DNA of 64,000 nucleotides, taken from Nocardia sp. BMG51109. GTDB taxonomy: Bacteria; Actinomycetota; Actinomycetes; Mycobacteriales; Mycobacteriaceae. Shown here piece after piece: positions 44,592 to 53,521 of the stretch. A program made the position numbers and the translations under genes. The notes below the pieces were generated by a model. It was not told the origin of the DNA, did no database searches, and saw nothing but the letters and a program-made list of their open reading frames with translations. The stretch covers positions 7,874,001 to 7,938,000 of the forward strand of contig NZ_JAFQ01000004.1 in assembly GCF_000526215.1 (NCBI RefSeq), in the 5' to 3' direction. The number at the start of each line of letters is the position of its first letter. Within the stretch, counting starts at the first letter, position 1.

Positions 44592-45224
44592 TCATGTCGC
44601 ACTGGTCGTGCGGGTGTCCGGCGCGGCGGTGAAGTCCCGGCTCGTCGGCGCGGCAACGGGAAGAGGGCGGGCAGCTTCCGGACGCAACGCGTCGAGGATC
44701 AGATGGAGATACCGGCGCCACAGGTCCGGGCATGCGCTCGCGACCGGCGTGGCGATGGTGGTGGGGGCGCCCAGCAGCAGGACGATGTCGCGGCCGGTGA
44801 CATCCCGTCGTATTGCACCGATCTGCCTGGCGCGTGCGGTCAGTTGCTCGGCGACGTCGGCCAGGCGGTCGCTGGCCTCTCGGATCATCGGGTGATCGCG
44901 TGAGGTGGCGGTGACCGCCGCACAGAGCGAGCGGTCGCCGGCCTGCAGTTCGGCGCCGGCGGTCATGAATTCGTGCAGGGCCTCGCGCGGGCTGGGGTGC
45001 GTCAGCAGGGCCTCCCCGGTTGCGCTCAGCGTGGCGAGCTGGTCACAGAAGATGGCCGCGATCAGGTCTTCCTTGTTGGCGAAGTGATTGAAGACCGTGC
45101 CTTTGGCGACCCCGGCCCGGGTTGCGATCCGTGCGACGGAGACATCGAGGCCGTGCTCGGCCAGCTCGGCCGCGGCCGCATCGATGACGAGACTTCGGTT
45201 GCGGGCGGCGTCGGCACGGGGCAT
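44592..45224 (-). CDS. TetR-family regulator
   Basis: A 210-residue TetR repressor. The HTH at about 10-55 reads AAAAELAEHGLDVSVARIAT, RAGVAKGTVFNHFANKEDLI. The ligand domain has TATSRDHPMIREASDRLADV. It is divergent from the oxidoreductase gene at 45281, with two palindromes between them (45246-45287) that overlap the expected promoters. It most likely represses both genes until an aldehyde, quinone or other electrophile is sensed, by analogy with similar pairs. The ATG at 45224 is the start of homology. Confidence 0.9.
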   Translation of the reverse strand: MPRADAARNRSLVIDAAAAELAEHGLDVSVARIATRAGVAKGTVFNHFANKEDLIAAIFCDQLATLSATGEALLTHPSPREALHEFMTAGAELQAGDRSLCAAVTATSRDHPMIREASDRLADVAEQLTARARQIGAIRRDVTGRDIVLLLGAPTTIATPVASACPDLWRRYLHLILDALRPEAARPLPVAAPTSRDFTAAPDTRTTSAT

Positions 45225-45245
45225 GTTCTCGATCGTAATACAACT

Positions 45246-45287
45246 TGACCGTCCGGTCATTTTCGGGGCAAAATGACCACATGGTCA
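45246..45287. promoter_or_regulatory. Two TetR operators over divergent promoters
   Basis: TGACCGTCCGGTCA (45246-45259) is a perfect palindrome, and TGACC-ACAT-GGTCA (45274-45287) is a second one with a longer centre. TTGACC at 45245-45250 and CAAAAT at 45269-45274 (spacer 18) look like a promoter whose start would fall at about 45281, on the ATG of the oxidoreductase. The repressor would thus cover both ends of the promoter. Confidence 0.65.
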
Positions 45288-46294
45288 ACTTGATGCGAGC
45301 TGTTGTTGCCCGGGAGTACGGATCGCCGTCGGTCTTGTCGGTCGAAGACGTTCCGGTGCCGCGCCCAGGGGCGGGGCAGGTGCTGATCCGGGTGAGTGCG
45401 GCGGCACTCAACCCAGCCGATCTGCGGAGTCTGAGCGGTGTGATGAGGGAGTCGGTGGCACTGACGTTTCCGCACGTGCCGGGCAGCGACTTCGCGGGCG
45501 AGGTCGCCGAGGTCGGTGCGGGTGTCACCCGGTTCGCGGTCGGTGACGAGGTGTTCGGTGTGGGCGTCCCCCGTGCGACGGAGGCGATGGCGGCACTGTT
45601 GTCCACCCCACCGTCGCTGACTACGGGCGCGATGGCCGAATACGCGGTGTTCGAAGCGGTCACCCCGGCACTCGCGCATCGGCCGTCCGGACTGGCTCCC
45701 GAACATGCGGCCACGTTGCCGATCCCCGGGCTGACCGCATTGGCCTTGGTGCGGAAAGGCCGGTTTTCACCCGGTGAGCGCGTGCTGGTGATCGGCGCCG
45801 CAGGCGGTGTCGGCGGCGCGGCGGTTCCGTTGCTGACCGCGGCACGGCTACATGTCATCGCGACCGCGCTCCCCGACGACGAGGACTACGTCCGCGGGCT
45901 GGGTGCCGCCGAGGTGATCGACTACCGGGCCGTCGATGTCGTCGCCGAAACGCTGCAGCGATACCCGCGCGGTGTGGACGCCGTGGTGAATCTGGCCCTG
46001 CCCGGTTCTGCGCTCGCCGGAGTCTGCGAGGCGATCAAGCCGGGAGGTCGCCTCCTGAACGCGGCGTTCCCCAGCCCCGACCCGGCTGCTTTCGAACGTG
46101 CGGACGTCACCGTGGAGACGGTCTTCAGCCACGCGGGACCAGGAGACCTGGACCGTCTCGCCGCACAAGCGATGACCGGCGCCCTGCCGTCCACCATCAG
46201 CCGAGTATTCTCACTGGAGCAGGCGTCGAGGGCATACACCGAGCTCGTGGAGGCCCACGTACGAGGCAAGCTCCTCGTCACCGTCGGTCGATGA
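45281..46294 (+). CDS. Zinc-independent quinone-reductase-type oxidoreductase
   Basis: A 337-residue medium-chain dehydrogenase/reductase of the NADPH:quinone reductase type. The N-terminal GroES-like half contains GAGQVLIRVSAAALNPADLR and HVPGSDFAGEVAEVGAGVTR. The Rossmann half has VLVIGAAGGVGGAAVPLLTA. No structural or catalytic Cys/His zinc ligands are seen, so it is the zinc-free QOR-like subgroup. ATG 45281 fits a leaderless transcript from the promoter above; ATG 45293 (MRAVVAREYG) is an alternative. Under control of the divergent TetR gene. Confidence 0.9.
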   Translation: MVNLMRAVVAREYGSPSVLSVEDVPVPRPGAGQVLIRVSAAALNPADLRSLSGVMRESVALTFPHVPGSDFAGEVAEVGAGVTRFAVGDEVFGVGVPRATEAMAALLSTPPSLTTGAMAEYAVFEAVTPALAHRPSGLAPEHAATLPIPGLTALALVRKGRFSPGERVLVIGAAGGVGGAAVPLLTAARLHVIATALPDDEDYVRGLGAAEVIDYRAVDVVAETLQRYPRGVDAVVNLALPGSALAGVCEAIKPGGRLLNAAFPSPDPAAFERADVTVETVFSHAGPGDLDRLAAQAMTGALPSTISRVFSLEQASRAYTELVEAHVRGKLLVTVGR

Positions 46295-46403
46295 GGTCCG
46301 GACCGATAGCGAAGGAATCCCGCAGAACCGTTCGCCGGGAAACGAAGACAACCCCGGGAACCAGGGCGAACCGGTATGCGGCACCCATCGGCCGTACCGT
46401 CGA

Positions 46404-48167
46404 TCACTCGGAATTGGCGGCCGACAGTTCCGTTTTCACTACCTCGTAGGCGGTGAGCTGCCTGATTCCACGACGGGCCAGCATGCCGACCAACCGCCGA
46501 AATGCCTTGTCACGGTCGAGGTTCGGGGACAAGGTGCGAAGTTTGCGACGGACCAGATCGGTGGCGCGGTCGTATTCGTCCGCAGGATCGCTGTCGCCGG
46601 TGTCGTCGATCGCGCCGCACGCACCGGTGCTACCTGTGCGATCGACGCTGCCAGGTGCACCTGAACTGTCCTGATCACCGGCACCATGCTTGTCGAGGCC
46701 ACCGCGCCTTCCGATACGCCGATACTTTCCGGCACCGATGCGCGCACCGATGTCGCTGTGCGGTTCAGCGTCCGGATATTCACCGGTATCGCTGTAACCA
46801 TCGGCGTTGCTGCGCTTTCCGTCGACCACATGCTCGCCCGTAATTGTGCCCGTGGACGATGTGGCGGCCGAACCGGCGGCGGCCATCTCCGCCTTCACGA
46901 CCGCGTAGGCAGTGTTCTGGTGGTAGCCGCGGCGGGCCAGCATGCCGACCAGGCGGCGGACTGCCTTGTCGCGGTCCAGGTCCGCGGGTAGCGAGGCGAG
47001 TTTGCGCCGGACCAGGTCGGCGGCGCGGTTCTCCTCGTCTGCGGCGGTGACCGCGGCCAGGGCGGGCTCGGCGTCGGCCGGTGCTACCCCTTTGCGGCGA
47101 AGCTCCTGGGCGATCACCTTCTTGCCCCTGCCCGAGTAAGCGTGGCGGGAATGCACCCACTGCTCGGCGAAGGCGGCATCGTCGACGAGCCCGACCTGGG
47201 CGAGCCGGTCCAGCGTCCGCTTCGCCACCTCGGGGGCGAATCCCTTGGCCGCCAACTTGTCCGCCAGCTCGGCCCGGCTGCGTGCGCGGTCGGTGAGCAA
47301 CCGCAGGCAGACATCCTTCGCCTGCGCCTCGGTCCCACCGCCCTCGGCCCCACTGCCCTCGGTCTCACCACTCTCGGTCTCACCGCCCTCGGCCCCACCG
47401 CCCTGGGGCTCGCCGTCGGAGCGCCCCGCCTGTCGCCCTCGACCGCGCCGCCGATCCCGCCTGTCCGGGACATCGGTGGACTCGGCCGCCGCGGGCCGCC
47501 GAGCACGGTGCGGCCCACCGCTTCCCGCGAGGCCAGGGTCTGTGACCGCCTCCGGAACGGCCCGGCGCCCACGGCCTCGAACGGCACCGGCACCGCCGTC
47601 GATCAGCCCCGTCTCCGCGAGTTGATCGAGCGCCCGCCGGACCACCTCGGTCGCAAACCCCTGGGCGATCAACGCCTCGGATAGTTCGGCACGGCTGCGC
47701 AACCGCTCGGTCACCATCAACCGCACGCAGACGTCCTTCGCCTGCGCCTCGGCACCGCCGCGTCGATCGGAACCTGTTCCCGCGGAACGCGCGTCTGCAC
47801 CGCGCCGCCCGGCGCCCTCGCACGACTCGGACCCCTGCGCCGAACGGCGCCGTCTGCCGACGCTTCGCATCGGACCGCTATCTGGAAACTCACCATCGGA
47901 CCGGTCCGCCCAAGCTTCCTCGTCGGCGGCGGGTCCCCCGTCCGAGCGCCATACCCCCTGCGGCTCGGCGCCTCCCGTTTTGGGCCGCTTGCGCCGAATC
48001 GAACGGCGCTGCCCTCGGGCGGGTTCCGCCCAATCGTCCCCCGGATCGCCGGCTGAGGCCCGGGGCTCCCCCTGCTCCAGTTGCCGGCGCAGGCGTTCCA
48101 CCGCCTCGAGCCGAGTCGCGCCGGAGTCCTGCACAGATTCGGACTCCGGCGCGTCCCGGTCGGGCAT
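46404..48167 (-). CDS. recX: RecX with duplicated end modules (587 residues)
   Basis: RecX binds RecA filaments and dampens recombinase activity. Normal length is about 150-200 residues; this one has 587. The canonical core lies at about 279-432 (EAQAKDVCLRLLTDRARSRA ... AFAEQWVHSRHAYSGRGKKV ... RLVGMLARRGYHQNTAYAVV). Its first module is duplicated at 139-190 (AEAQAKDVCVRLMVTERLRS ... LDQLAETGLIDGG) and its last module at 531-585 (DLVRRKLRTLSPNLDRDKAF ... RLVGMLARRGIRQLTAYEVV), joined by long Gly/Glu-, Arg- and Asp-rich linkers. The gene starts three bases after the recA stop, so they are co-transcribed. The frame is intact throughout and the duplicates are diverged, which argues against an assembly artefact. 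Confidence 0.9.
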   Translation of the reverse strand: MPDRDAPESESVQDSGATRLEAVERLRRQLEQGEPRASAGDPGDDWAEPARGQRRSIRRKRPKTGGAEPQGVWRSDGGPAADEEAWADRSDGEFPDSGPMRSVGRRRRSAQGSESCEGAGRRGADARSAGTGSDRRGGAEAQAKDVCVRLMVTERLRSRAELSEALIAQGFATEVVRRALDQLAETGLIDGGAGAVRGRGRRAVPEAVTDPGLAGSGGPHRARRPAAAESTDVPDRRDRRRGRGRQAGRSDGEPQGGGAEGGETESGETEGSGAEGGGTEAQAKDVCLRLLTDRARSRAELADKLAAKGFAPEVAKRTLDRLAQVGLVDDAAFAEQWVHSRHAYSGRGKKVIAQELRRKGVAPADAEPALAAVTAADEENRAADLVRRKLASLPADLDRDKAVRRLVGMLARRGYHQNTAYAVVKAEMAAAGSAATSSTGTITGEHVVDGKRSNADGYSDTGEYPDAEPHSDIGARIGAGKYRRIGRRGGLDKHGAGDQDSSGAPGSVDRTGSTGACGAIDDTGDSDPADEYDRATDLVRRKLRTLSPNLDRDKAFRRLVGMLARRGIRQLTAYEVVKTELSAANSE

Positions 48168-48170
48168 CGG

Positions 48171-50306
48171 CTAGAAGTCGACGGGCGCCTCGGCGCCCGC
48201 GTCTGCGGTGACGTCTGCCCCGATGCCGAGCTTCTCCTTGATCTTCTTCTCGATCTCGTCACGCACGTCGGTGTTCTCCAGCAGGAACTTGCGCGCGTTC
48301 TCCTTACCCTGGCCGAGCTGATCCCCCTCGTAGGTGTACCAGGAGCCGGACTTACGAACGAAGCCCTGCTCGACACCCATATCGATGATCGAGCCCTCCT
48401 TGGAAATCCCCGCACCATAAATAATATCGAACTCTGCTTGTTTGAAAGGCGGCGAAACCTTGTTCTTCACAACCTTGACGCGAGTGCGGTTACCGACCGC
48501 ATCGCTACCGTCCTTCAATGTCTCGATCCGCCGCACGTCCAACCGCACCGAGGCATAGAACTTCAAAGCCTTACCACCCGTAGTGGTTTCGGGTGAATTG
48601 TGCACCATGACGCCATCGACGAAGTAATTGTGATTGCCCTCGACTTCGATGTCGAACCGATGCATCGAACGAGTCTCCGGCTTCACGTGAACATCCAGCA
48701 CACGGGACGCAACCAGCTTGTGCACCGGCTCGGTGAATTCGGGCACGACATTACTCAGACCCCGGAATCGTGGCAGCAGCTTGTATTCCATCGACGGTGC
48801 CATATACGGTGCAATCAGCTCCTGGAATTCCGCGGTGGCCTTCGTGGAGAAGGATAGCACGGCCACGCCGGCCGCTCCGGCTGAGCGCAGGCGCACGTCG
48901 AGCTGATAGGTATCGCGCAGGTGGTCACGCAGTCGAGTGCGAGAGCCCTCGCTCATCGCCTCGACACAGATCTCGATGCGACCACTCCCCCCTGCGGACC
49001 GCTCCTGCAAGCCCTTGGACCGCAGAGTGAACGAGCCGTCATCCATGTACCAGACCGCGAGCGCGAGCGGCGTCAGCGACTTCAGATATTCCTCGGAGAG
49101 GAACTTCTTGCCGCCACCCAGGTACACCGCGCGCTGCAACTCGCCGAGCTCCGGCAGCGGTGTGAAGTCGGCAAACTTGGCACCCTTGTCGTTCACCCGC
49201 ACGGAGTGCCCGATATTGCCCAGCAGAGACACCTTCCAGTCGAGGTACTCGTGCTGGCGGGCACCGTGCCCCATCCGGAAACGAACTCCGTTGCGGTCGC
49301 GCCGATTCGGCGACAGGTTGCCGTCACCCATCAGGGCACCGAGAACCACTTGGAACTGCTGATCGCTCAGGCGGAACTTCTCCATCGACAGGACTCGATC
49401 ACCCGCGATGATCTCACCGGCCTCACGCCAACCGCCGGGTGTGCGGATGAGATGATTCGGAGTCGCGGCGAACTGCGCGCGGCCGTTACCACCGGACTTT
49501 TCCACTGTGAACTGCAGGAACTGCTCCGCGGGGCCGTTGTCGAACCAGTTCACAATGCGCCTGGGTACGATCCGATTCGTCTCAGGATCGTAGGACATGA
49601 CCTCGACATCCATTTTCTGGTTGACGATCTTGCCGATTTTCTCGGCGGTGCCGTCCGCCAATCGAACCCGGGTGCTGTAGTTGAAACATCCGAACATCAC
49701 CCCGATTTTTTCGCGGAGCTGGTTGATGAAAATTGCGGTGGTGCCGGAATTGTTCAACCCGCTGGTCATCTTGCGGAGTGCCTGGCTCATCAGGCGGGCC
49801 TGCAGGCCCACATGGCTGTCACCCATTTCGCCCTCGATTTCCGCGCGGGGAACAAGGGCGGCGACCGAGTCGACGACTATCACATCCAGGGCGCCGGAGC
49901 GGATCAGCATATCGGCGATTTCGAGCGCCTGCTCACCGGTATCGGGCTGGGATACCAGCAGGGCATCGGTATCGACGCCCAGCTTCTTCGCGTACTCCGG
50001 ATCGAGCGCGTGTTCGGCATCGATGAACGCCGCGACGCCACCGGCGGCCTGGGCATTGGCCACGGCGTGCAGGGCGACCGTGGTCTTACCCGAGGACTCC
50101 GGGCCGTAGATCTCCACTATCCGGCCGCGCGGCAGGCCGCCGAGGCCCAGCGCCACGTCCAGCGCGATCGAGCCCGTCGGGATCACCGCGATGGGCTGGC
50201 GCGCCTCCTCGCCCAGGCGCATCACCGCGCCCTTGCCGAAGCTCTTCTCGACCTGCGCCAGCGCGAGCTCGAGCGCCTTGTCGCGGTCGTAAGCCTGTGG
50301 TGCCAT
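48171..50306 (-). CDS. recA: RecA recombinase interrupted by an intein
   Basis: A 711-residue precursor: 206-residue N-extein, 364-residue intein, 141-residue C-extein; the spliced RecA would be 347 residues, the normal size. Walker A is GPESSGKTT at about 68-76, Walker [13 protein letters not shown] at about 140-151, and the ATP-contact segment [20 protein letters not shown] runs to the splice junction. After excision the chain continues [20 protein letters not shown], exactly joining a highly conserved region. The start ATG 50306 has AGAAGGGG upstream. Central to homologous recombination and SOS induction; transcribed with recX. Confidence 0.97.
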   Translation of the reverse strand: MAPQAYDRDKALELALAQVEKSFGKGAVMRLGEEARQPIAVIPTGSIALDVALGLGGLPRGRIVEIYGPESSGKTTVALHAVANAQAAGGVAAFIDAEHALDPEYAKKLGVDTDALLVSQPDTGEQALEIADMLIRSGALDVIVVDSVAALVPRAEIEGEMGDSHVGLQARLMSQALRKMTSGLNNSGTTAIFINQLREKIGVMFGCFNYSTRVRLADGTAEKIGKIVNQKMDVEVMSYDPETNRIVPRRIVNWFDNGPAEQFLQFTVEKSGGNGRAQFAATPNHLIRTPGGWREAGEIIAGDRVLSMEKFRLSDQQFQVVLGALMGDGNLSPNRRDRNGVRFRMGHGARQHEYLDWKVSLLGNIGHSVRVNDKGAKFADFTPLPELGELQRAVYLGGGKKFLSEEYLKSLTPLALAVWYMDDGSFTLRSKGLQERSAGGSGRIEICVEAMSEGSRTRLRDHLRDTYQLDVRLRSAGAAGVAVLSFSTKATAEFQELIAPYMAPSMEYKLLPRFRGLSNVVPEFTEPVHKLVASRVLDVHVKPETRSMHRFDIEVEGNHNYFVDGVMVHNSPETTTGGKALKFYASVRLDVRRIETLKDGSDAVGNRTRVKVVKNKVSPPFKQAEFDIIYGAGISKEGSIIDMGVEQGFVRKSGSWYTYEGDQLGQGKENARKFLLENTDVRDEIEKKIKEKLGIGADVTADAGAEAPVDF
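48597..49688 (-). mobile_element. RecA intein with DOD homing endonuclease
   Basis: Inserted after Gly206 of RecA. It starts with Cys ([13 protein letters not shown], block A), has the block B segment [15 protein letters not shown], and ends [12 protein letters not shown] followed by Ser of the extein, so all splicing residues are present. [10 protein letters not shown] and [11 protein letters not shown] are the two LAGLIDADG motifs, so the homing endonuclease looks intact. Length 364 residues. From memory, the RecA intein of Mycobacterium leprae has the same site (FG|SPETTT) and nearly the same length, while M. tuberculosis uses a later site (KNK). The DNA has somewhat lower GC than flanking recA. 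Confidence 0.95.
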
Positions 50307-50458
50307 CGTCTGGTTCCCCTTCTCGACGGGTAAGTCTCGTTGTGTGGTTGGCGCCCACGTTAGAGGGCGGCACCGACAAGTTCCGCCGGACAGCTTAGAC
50401 GAACAGATGTTCGAGGCAAGGAGCGACACGCGAACCCCGTCCGCCATCCGTCGCCCGG

Positions 50459-50610
50459 CTACGGCACCAGGGTGACATGGTCGGCGTGCAGCAGCGCCTG
50501 GGCCTGCTTGAACACCCGCAGGGCGGGCGTGATCTCGATATCGGTGACGGCCTCCAGCGGCCCCGGCCGCTCGGTGACGAAGCGATACAGATGCGCGATA
50601 CCCGGCAGAC
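50459..50610 (-). pseudogene. Remnant of an unidentified gene's 3' end
   Basis: About 50 codons on the minus strand, ending [20 protein letters not shown] plus P, read like a genuine C-terminus with normal composition, but there is no room for the rest: the frame runs into the transporter fragment on the other strand. I cannot name the family. Confidence 0.35.
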
Positions 50611-50611
50611 G

Positions 50612-50977
50612 ACCGAGGTCATCATCCGCGGCGGCGAGCACGGCTGGACCGCTGCCCGGGCGGTCGCGGCGCTGGTGGCCGGCGCGGTCTCGTCGGCGGT
50701 GTTCGCGGTGATCGAGTACCGCACGGCGGCACCGATATTCCCGCTGACCCTGCTGCGCAACGGCGAGTTCGGTGCCACGCTGAGCGCGGCGGGCGGCCTC
50801 AGCTTCGCGGCCTTCGCGTGCAGCCTACTGCTGTCGCTGTGGTTGCAGCAGCAGCTGCGGTTGCCCCCGCTGCAGGCCGGTCTGTCGATGCTGCCGCTGG
50901 CCGCGACCGCGTTCGTGGTGTCGGGCGCGTTCGGCCGGATGCTGCACGATCTGGCACCGCGGTGGACGATCGCCGGT
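50612..50977 (+). pseudogene. MFS drug-transporter fragment
   Basis: About 122 codons encode a central piece of an EmrB/QacA-type 14-helix transporter: RGGEHGWTAARAVAALVAGA, PIFPLTLLRNGEFGATLSAA, LQQQLRLPPLQAGLSMLPLA, then a short tail. No start-side or end-side helices are present, and the frame beyond 50977 becomes Arg-rich nonsense. It lies between recA and the DUF3046 gene, which are adjacent in mycobacteria, so it arrived by insertion or rearrangement. Confidence 0.7.
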
Positions 50978-51032
50978 ACCCGCCGCCGCGGCCGCGCGGA
51001 GCCGGGCCGGCTTTCCCGTCACCGCAACGGCG

Positions 51033-51227
51033 CTACCAGCGCGAGCGCGGGACGTCGAATTCGGCGCACAGCGCTCGCCACACATCGCGGGGGTCGATAC
51101 CCGCCTCGATGGCCTGCGCGCCGGTGCGGCCGTCCATGGCGGGCAGCACGTGGTCGGTCAACAGCGCATCACCACGGACCGCCCCGAACTCGGTATGCAC
51201 CAGCTCCCGGAAGTCAGTCAATCGCAC
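51033..51227 (-). CDS. DUF3046 small protein
   Basis: A 64-residue protein with the DUF3046 pattern: MRLTDFRELVHTEFGAVRGD, DHVLPAMDGRTGAQAIEAGI and DPRDVWRALCAEFDVPRSRW. It is the counterpart of Rv2738c next to recA in mycobacteria. Function unknown. The GTG start at 51227 matches the family N-terminus; the frame is open upstream. Confidence 0.9.
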   Translation of the reverse strand: MRLTDFRELVHTEFGAVRGDALLTDHVLPAMDGRTGAQAIEAGIDPRDVWRALCAEFDVPRSRW

Positions 51228-51472
51228 GTGCCGAGGGTACCGGTCACCCGCGCCCGCCCCGACCGTGGCGGGCACGATCGAATGCGATGTCCCCTCGGCA
51301 CTCTCGATACCGATCCCGCCTCCGCACGCACCGGGCCCGGATGCCGCGGTGCCGACTCACCCCCGCCCTTGCGGGTCTCGGTAACCCGGGGCAGCAGCAA
51401 GGGCACTCGTCGTGGCCGCCCCACCGCTCGGCCGCGGTGGCCGATGCCGTCGCCCGCACCGGCGGTGGACCG

Positions 51473-52636
51473 TCAGTGCGCGCGGGCCGTATCCAGCACG
51501 CGGTGGCAGATCTCGACCGGATCGGCGGTATCGGCCGCGGTGGCGGCCGCCACGGCGGCGGCGTCGCGGTATGACGGATCGTCGAGCATCCGCAGTACCG
51601 CCTCCCGCACCGCCTCCTCGGTGAACGGCCGGACCACGATCGAACTCCCTTGCCGGGCGGCACGATTCGACAGCTCCCACTGATCGCCGCCGCCGGGCAC
51701 GGTGACGATCGGCACCCCGGCCAGCAGCGATTTCGCCAGCAGGCCGTGCCCGCCGCCGCCGACAACCAGCGCGGCGTGCCGCAGCAGTTCGTCCTGCCGT
51801 CCCAAACCCGCTGTCGCCCAGGGCGGAACGTCGGCCGGTGGCGTGTGGATCATCGACACCGCCACGCGCACACCGGCGCCGTCGAGCGCGGCCAGCATGC
51901 CCTCGGCCATTCCCGACACCCCGGTGTGCGCCGTCGACGGGGCCACCATGACGAGCGGTTCGTCGCCGGGCGGCAGCGGCAGCACGTCGGCGGTCGGCTC
52001 CCACAGCAGCGGCCCGACCAGGTGCGCGTCGTCCGGCCAGTCCGGTCGCGGCACCTCCAGCGCGGGCAGGGTGGCGATCAGCCGCGCCTGCGGGCCGGGG
52101 TCCGGACCGGGCAGCCCGACGTCGACGCGGGCGTCGGCGCGCTGCCGGGCGCCGCGGTGGATGGCCCGCGCGGTCATGCCGCGCAACAGCGCGTCCCGGG
52201 CGCGGCCCCGCAGACCCGCCCCCGGGGCGAGCCCACTCCCGATGGGCGGCAAGCCCTTCGACGGCAGATAGAGCGGATGCGGCGACAGCTCCACCCACGG
52301 CACGCCCAGGCGTTCGGCGGCCATCCCGCCGCCCGCGGTGAGGACGTCGGATACCACCAGTTCGGGCAGCATCGCGCTCATCTCGGGCAGGATCTCGGAG
52401 GAGATGTACGCGGCACGCTGATGTATCCGATTCCCGGCGTCGCGGTCGTCGTCGTTCGGCCGCGGCGCCAGCCCCTTGAGCCGCCGCACCCCGATGCCCG
52501 CGTCGCGCGCGGCGTCGAACCAGACCGGCGCGGTGAACAACACCGGCTCGTCGCCCGCCGCCAGAAAGCGCAGGCACAGCGCGATGGCAGGAAACGCATG
52601 CCCCGGATCCGGTCCCGCGACGACAGCCACTCGCAT
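51473..52636 (-). CDS. GT1-like glycosyltransferase
   Basis: A 387-residue GT-B glycosyltransferase of the MGT/UDP-glycosyltransferase kind. The N-terminal half begins MRVAVVAGPDPGHAFPAIAL with a conserved acceptor-side glycine loop, and the C-terminal nucleotide-sugar site is ALVVGGGGHGLLAKSLLAGV then PIVTVPGGGDQWELSNRAAR. The position corresponds to mycobacterial Rv2739c. The acceptor may be a lipid or a small hydrophobic molecule; sequence alone does not say. Cytoplasmic, no signal peptide. Confidence 0.9.
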   Translation of the reverse strand: MRVAVVAGPDPGHAFPAIALCLRFLAAGDEPVLFTAPVWFDAARDAGIGVRRLKGLAPRPNDDDRDAGNRIHQRAAYISSEILPEMSAMLPELVVSDVLTAGGGMAAERLGVPWVELSPHPLYLPSKGLPPIGSGLAPGAGLRGRARDALLRGMTARAIHRGARQRADARVDVGLPGPDPGPQARLIATLPALEVPRPDWPDDAHLVGPLLWEPTADVLPLPPGDEPLVMVAPSTAHTGVSGMAEGMLAALDGAGVRVAVSMIHTPPADVPPWATAGLGRQDELLRHAALVVGGGGHGLLAKSLLAGVPIVTVPGGGDQWELSNRAARQGSSIVVRPFTEEAVREAVLRMLDDPSYRDAAAVAAATAADTADPVEICHRVLDTARAH

Positions 52637-52848
52637 GCGCCCCAGAGTGCCACACCGGGCCCGGGCCCCGGTGCGGGCCATCACCCCGATCGGTGCCCGC
52701 GGTCGGCACGATCGAGCCCACCCGGCCGGCGCCAGCGGGCGCGCGGGTCGTTCCGGCCGACAACCGGATGCGAAGATCGTCCCGTAGGACGGCCGCGGCA
52801 TTCCGCACCGTAACGTCGTGTTCAGCTGTCCGGCTTAGCGTCCCCGCC

Positions 52849-53412
52849 ATGACGAACCGACCGATCACTACGGTAGACGAGCTGATGACCGCGCTGGCGG
52901 AGTGCGCGGACGCCGAGGACGCTCCCCGCCGCGGCGGCGATCCCGTGGACATTCTCGACCACGACCGCCAATGCGCCGAGCTGCTGCGCCGCGACCACCC
53001 CGACGACGAGCAACTACAGGTAGCCGGGTTGGTGCACGACATCGGGCACACGCTGGTCCTCGGCGACGACGCCGGGCACGGACGGCACGGCGCGAACGCG
53101 GTGCGCGATCTGCTCGGCCCCCGCGTCGCCCGCCTGGTGGAACTGCACGTGCCCGCGAAACGCTATCTGGCGGCGACGGATTCGGTCCACGCCGCGAGCC
53201 TGTCGGCAACCAGCCGGCGCACCCTGGTGGCCCAGGGCGGCCCGATGACCGCCGACGAGATCGCGGAGTTCGAGGCCGATCCGGACTGCGCCGCCGCGAT
53301 CGCCCTGCGCCGCGCCGACGACGCGGGAAAGGTCGTCGGACTCGCCGTCGCTCCCCTCGATACCTGGCGTCCGGTCGTCGAGCGCGTCGCCACTGCCGCG
53401 CGCCTCTCCTGA
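52849..53412 (+). CDS. HD-domain protein (PhnZ-like)
   Basis: A 187-residue HD-superfamily protein. Metal-binding motifs: HDRQCAELL, LVHDIGHTLVLGD (HD), and VELHVPAKRYL. The pattern of a His near the N-terminus, the HDIGH motif, and a downstream His resembles the PhnZ/MIOX-type mixed-valent diiron oxygenases as well as HD phosphohydrolases; the sequence does not settle which. ATG 52849 is the start of homology. No phosphonate gene is nearby. Divergent from the glycosyltransferase, with a gap of 212 bases. Confidence 0.8.
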   Translation: MTNRPITTVDELMTALAECADAEDAPRRGGDPVDILDHDRQCAELLRRDHPDDEQLQVAGLVHDIGHTLVLGDDAGHGRHGANAVRDLLGPRVARLVELHVPAKRYLAATDSVHAASLSATSRRTLVAQGGPMTADEIAEFEADPDCAAAIALRRADDAGKVVGLAVAPLDTWRPVVERVATAARLS

Positions 53413-53521
53413 CCGCCCGGAATCCGCAGCGCCCGGCACCGGAGGCAGCCGGGCACGGAACTGCCGGCCGTGTGCATTCGGCCGGCCCACCGGTCTCGAA
53501 CGGGCTGTGCCCCGGCCCGAC

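Noticed and set aside
48171..50306. Oversized recA as a frameshift or assembly error
   Set aside because: The insertion starts with Cys, ends with Asn-Ser and contains LAGLIDADG motifs, and the exteins add up to 347 residues; it is an intein.
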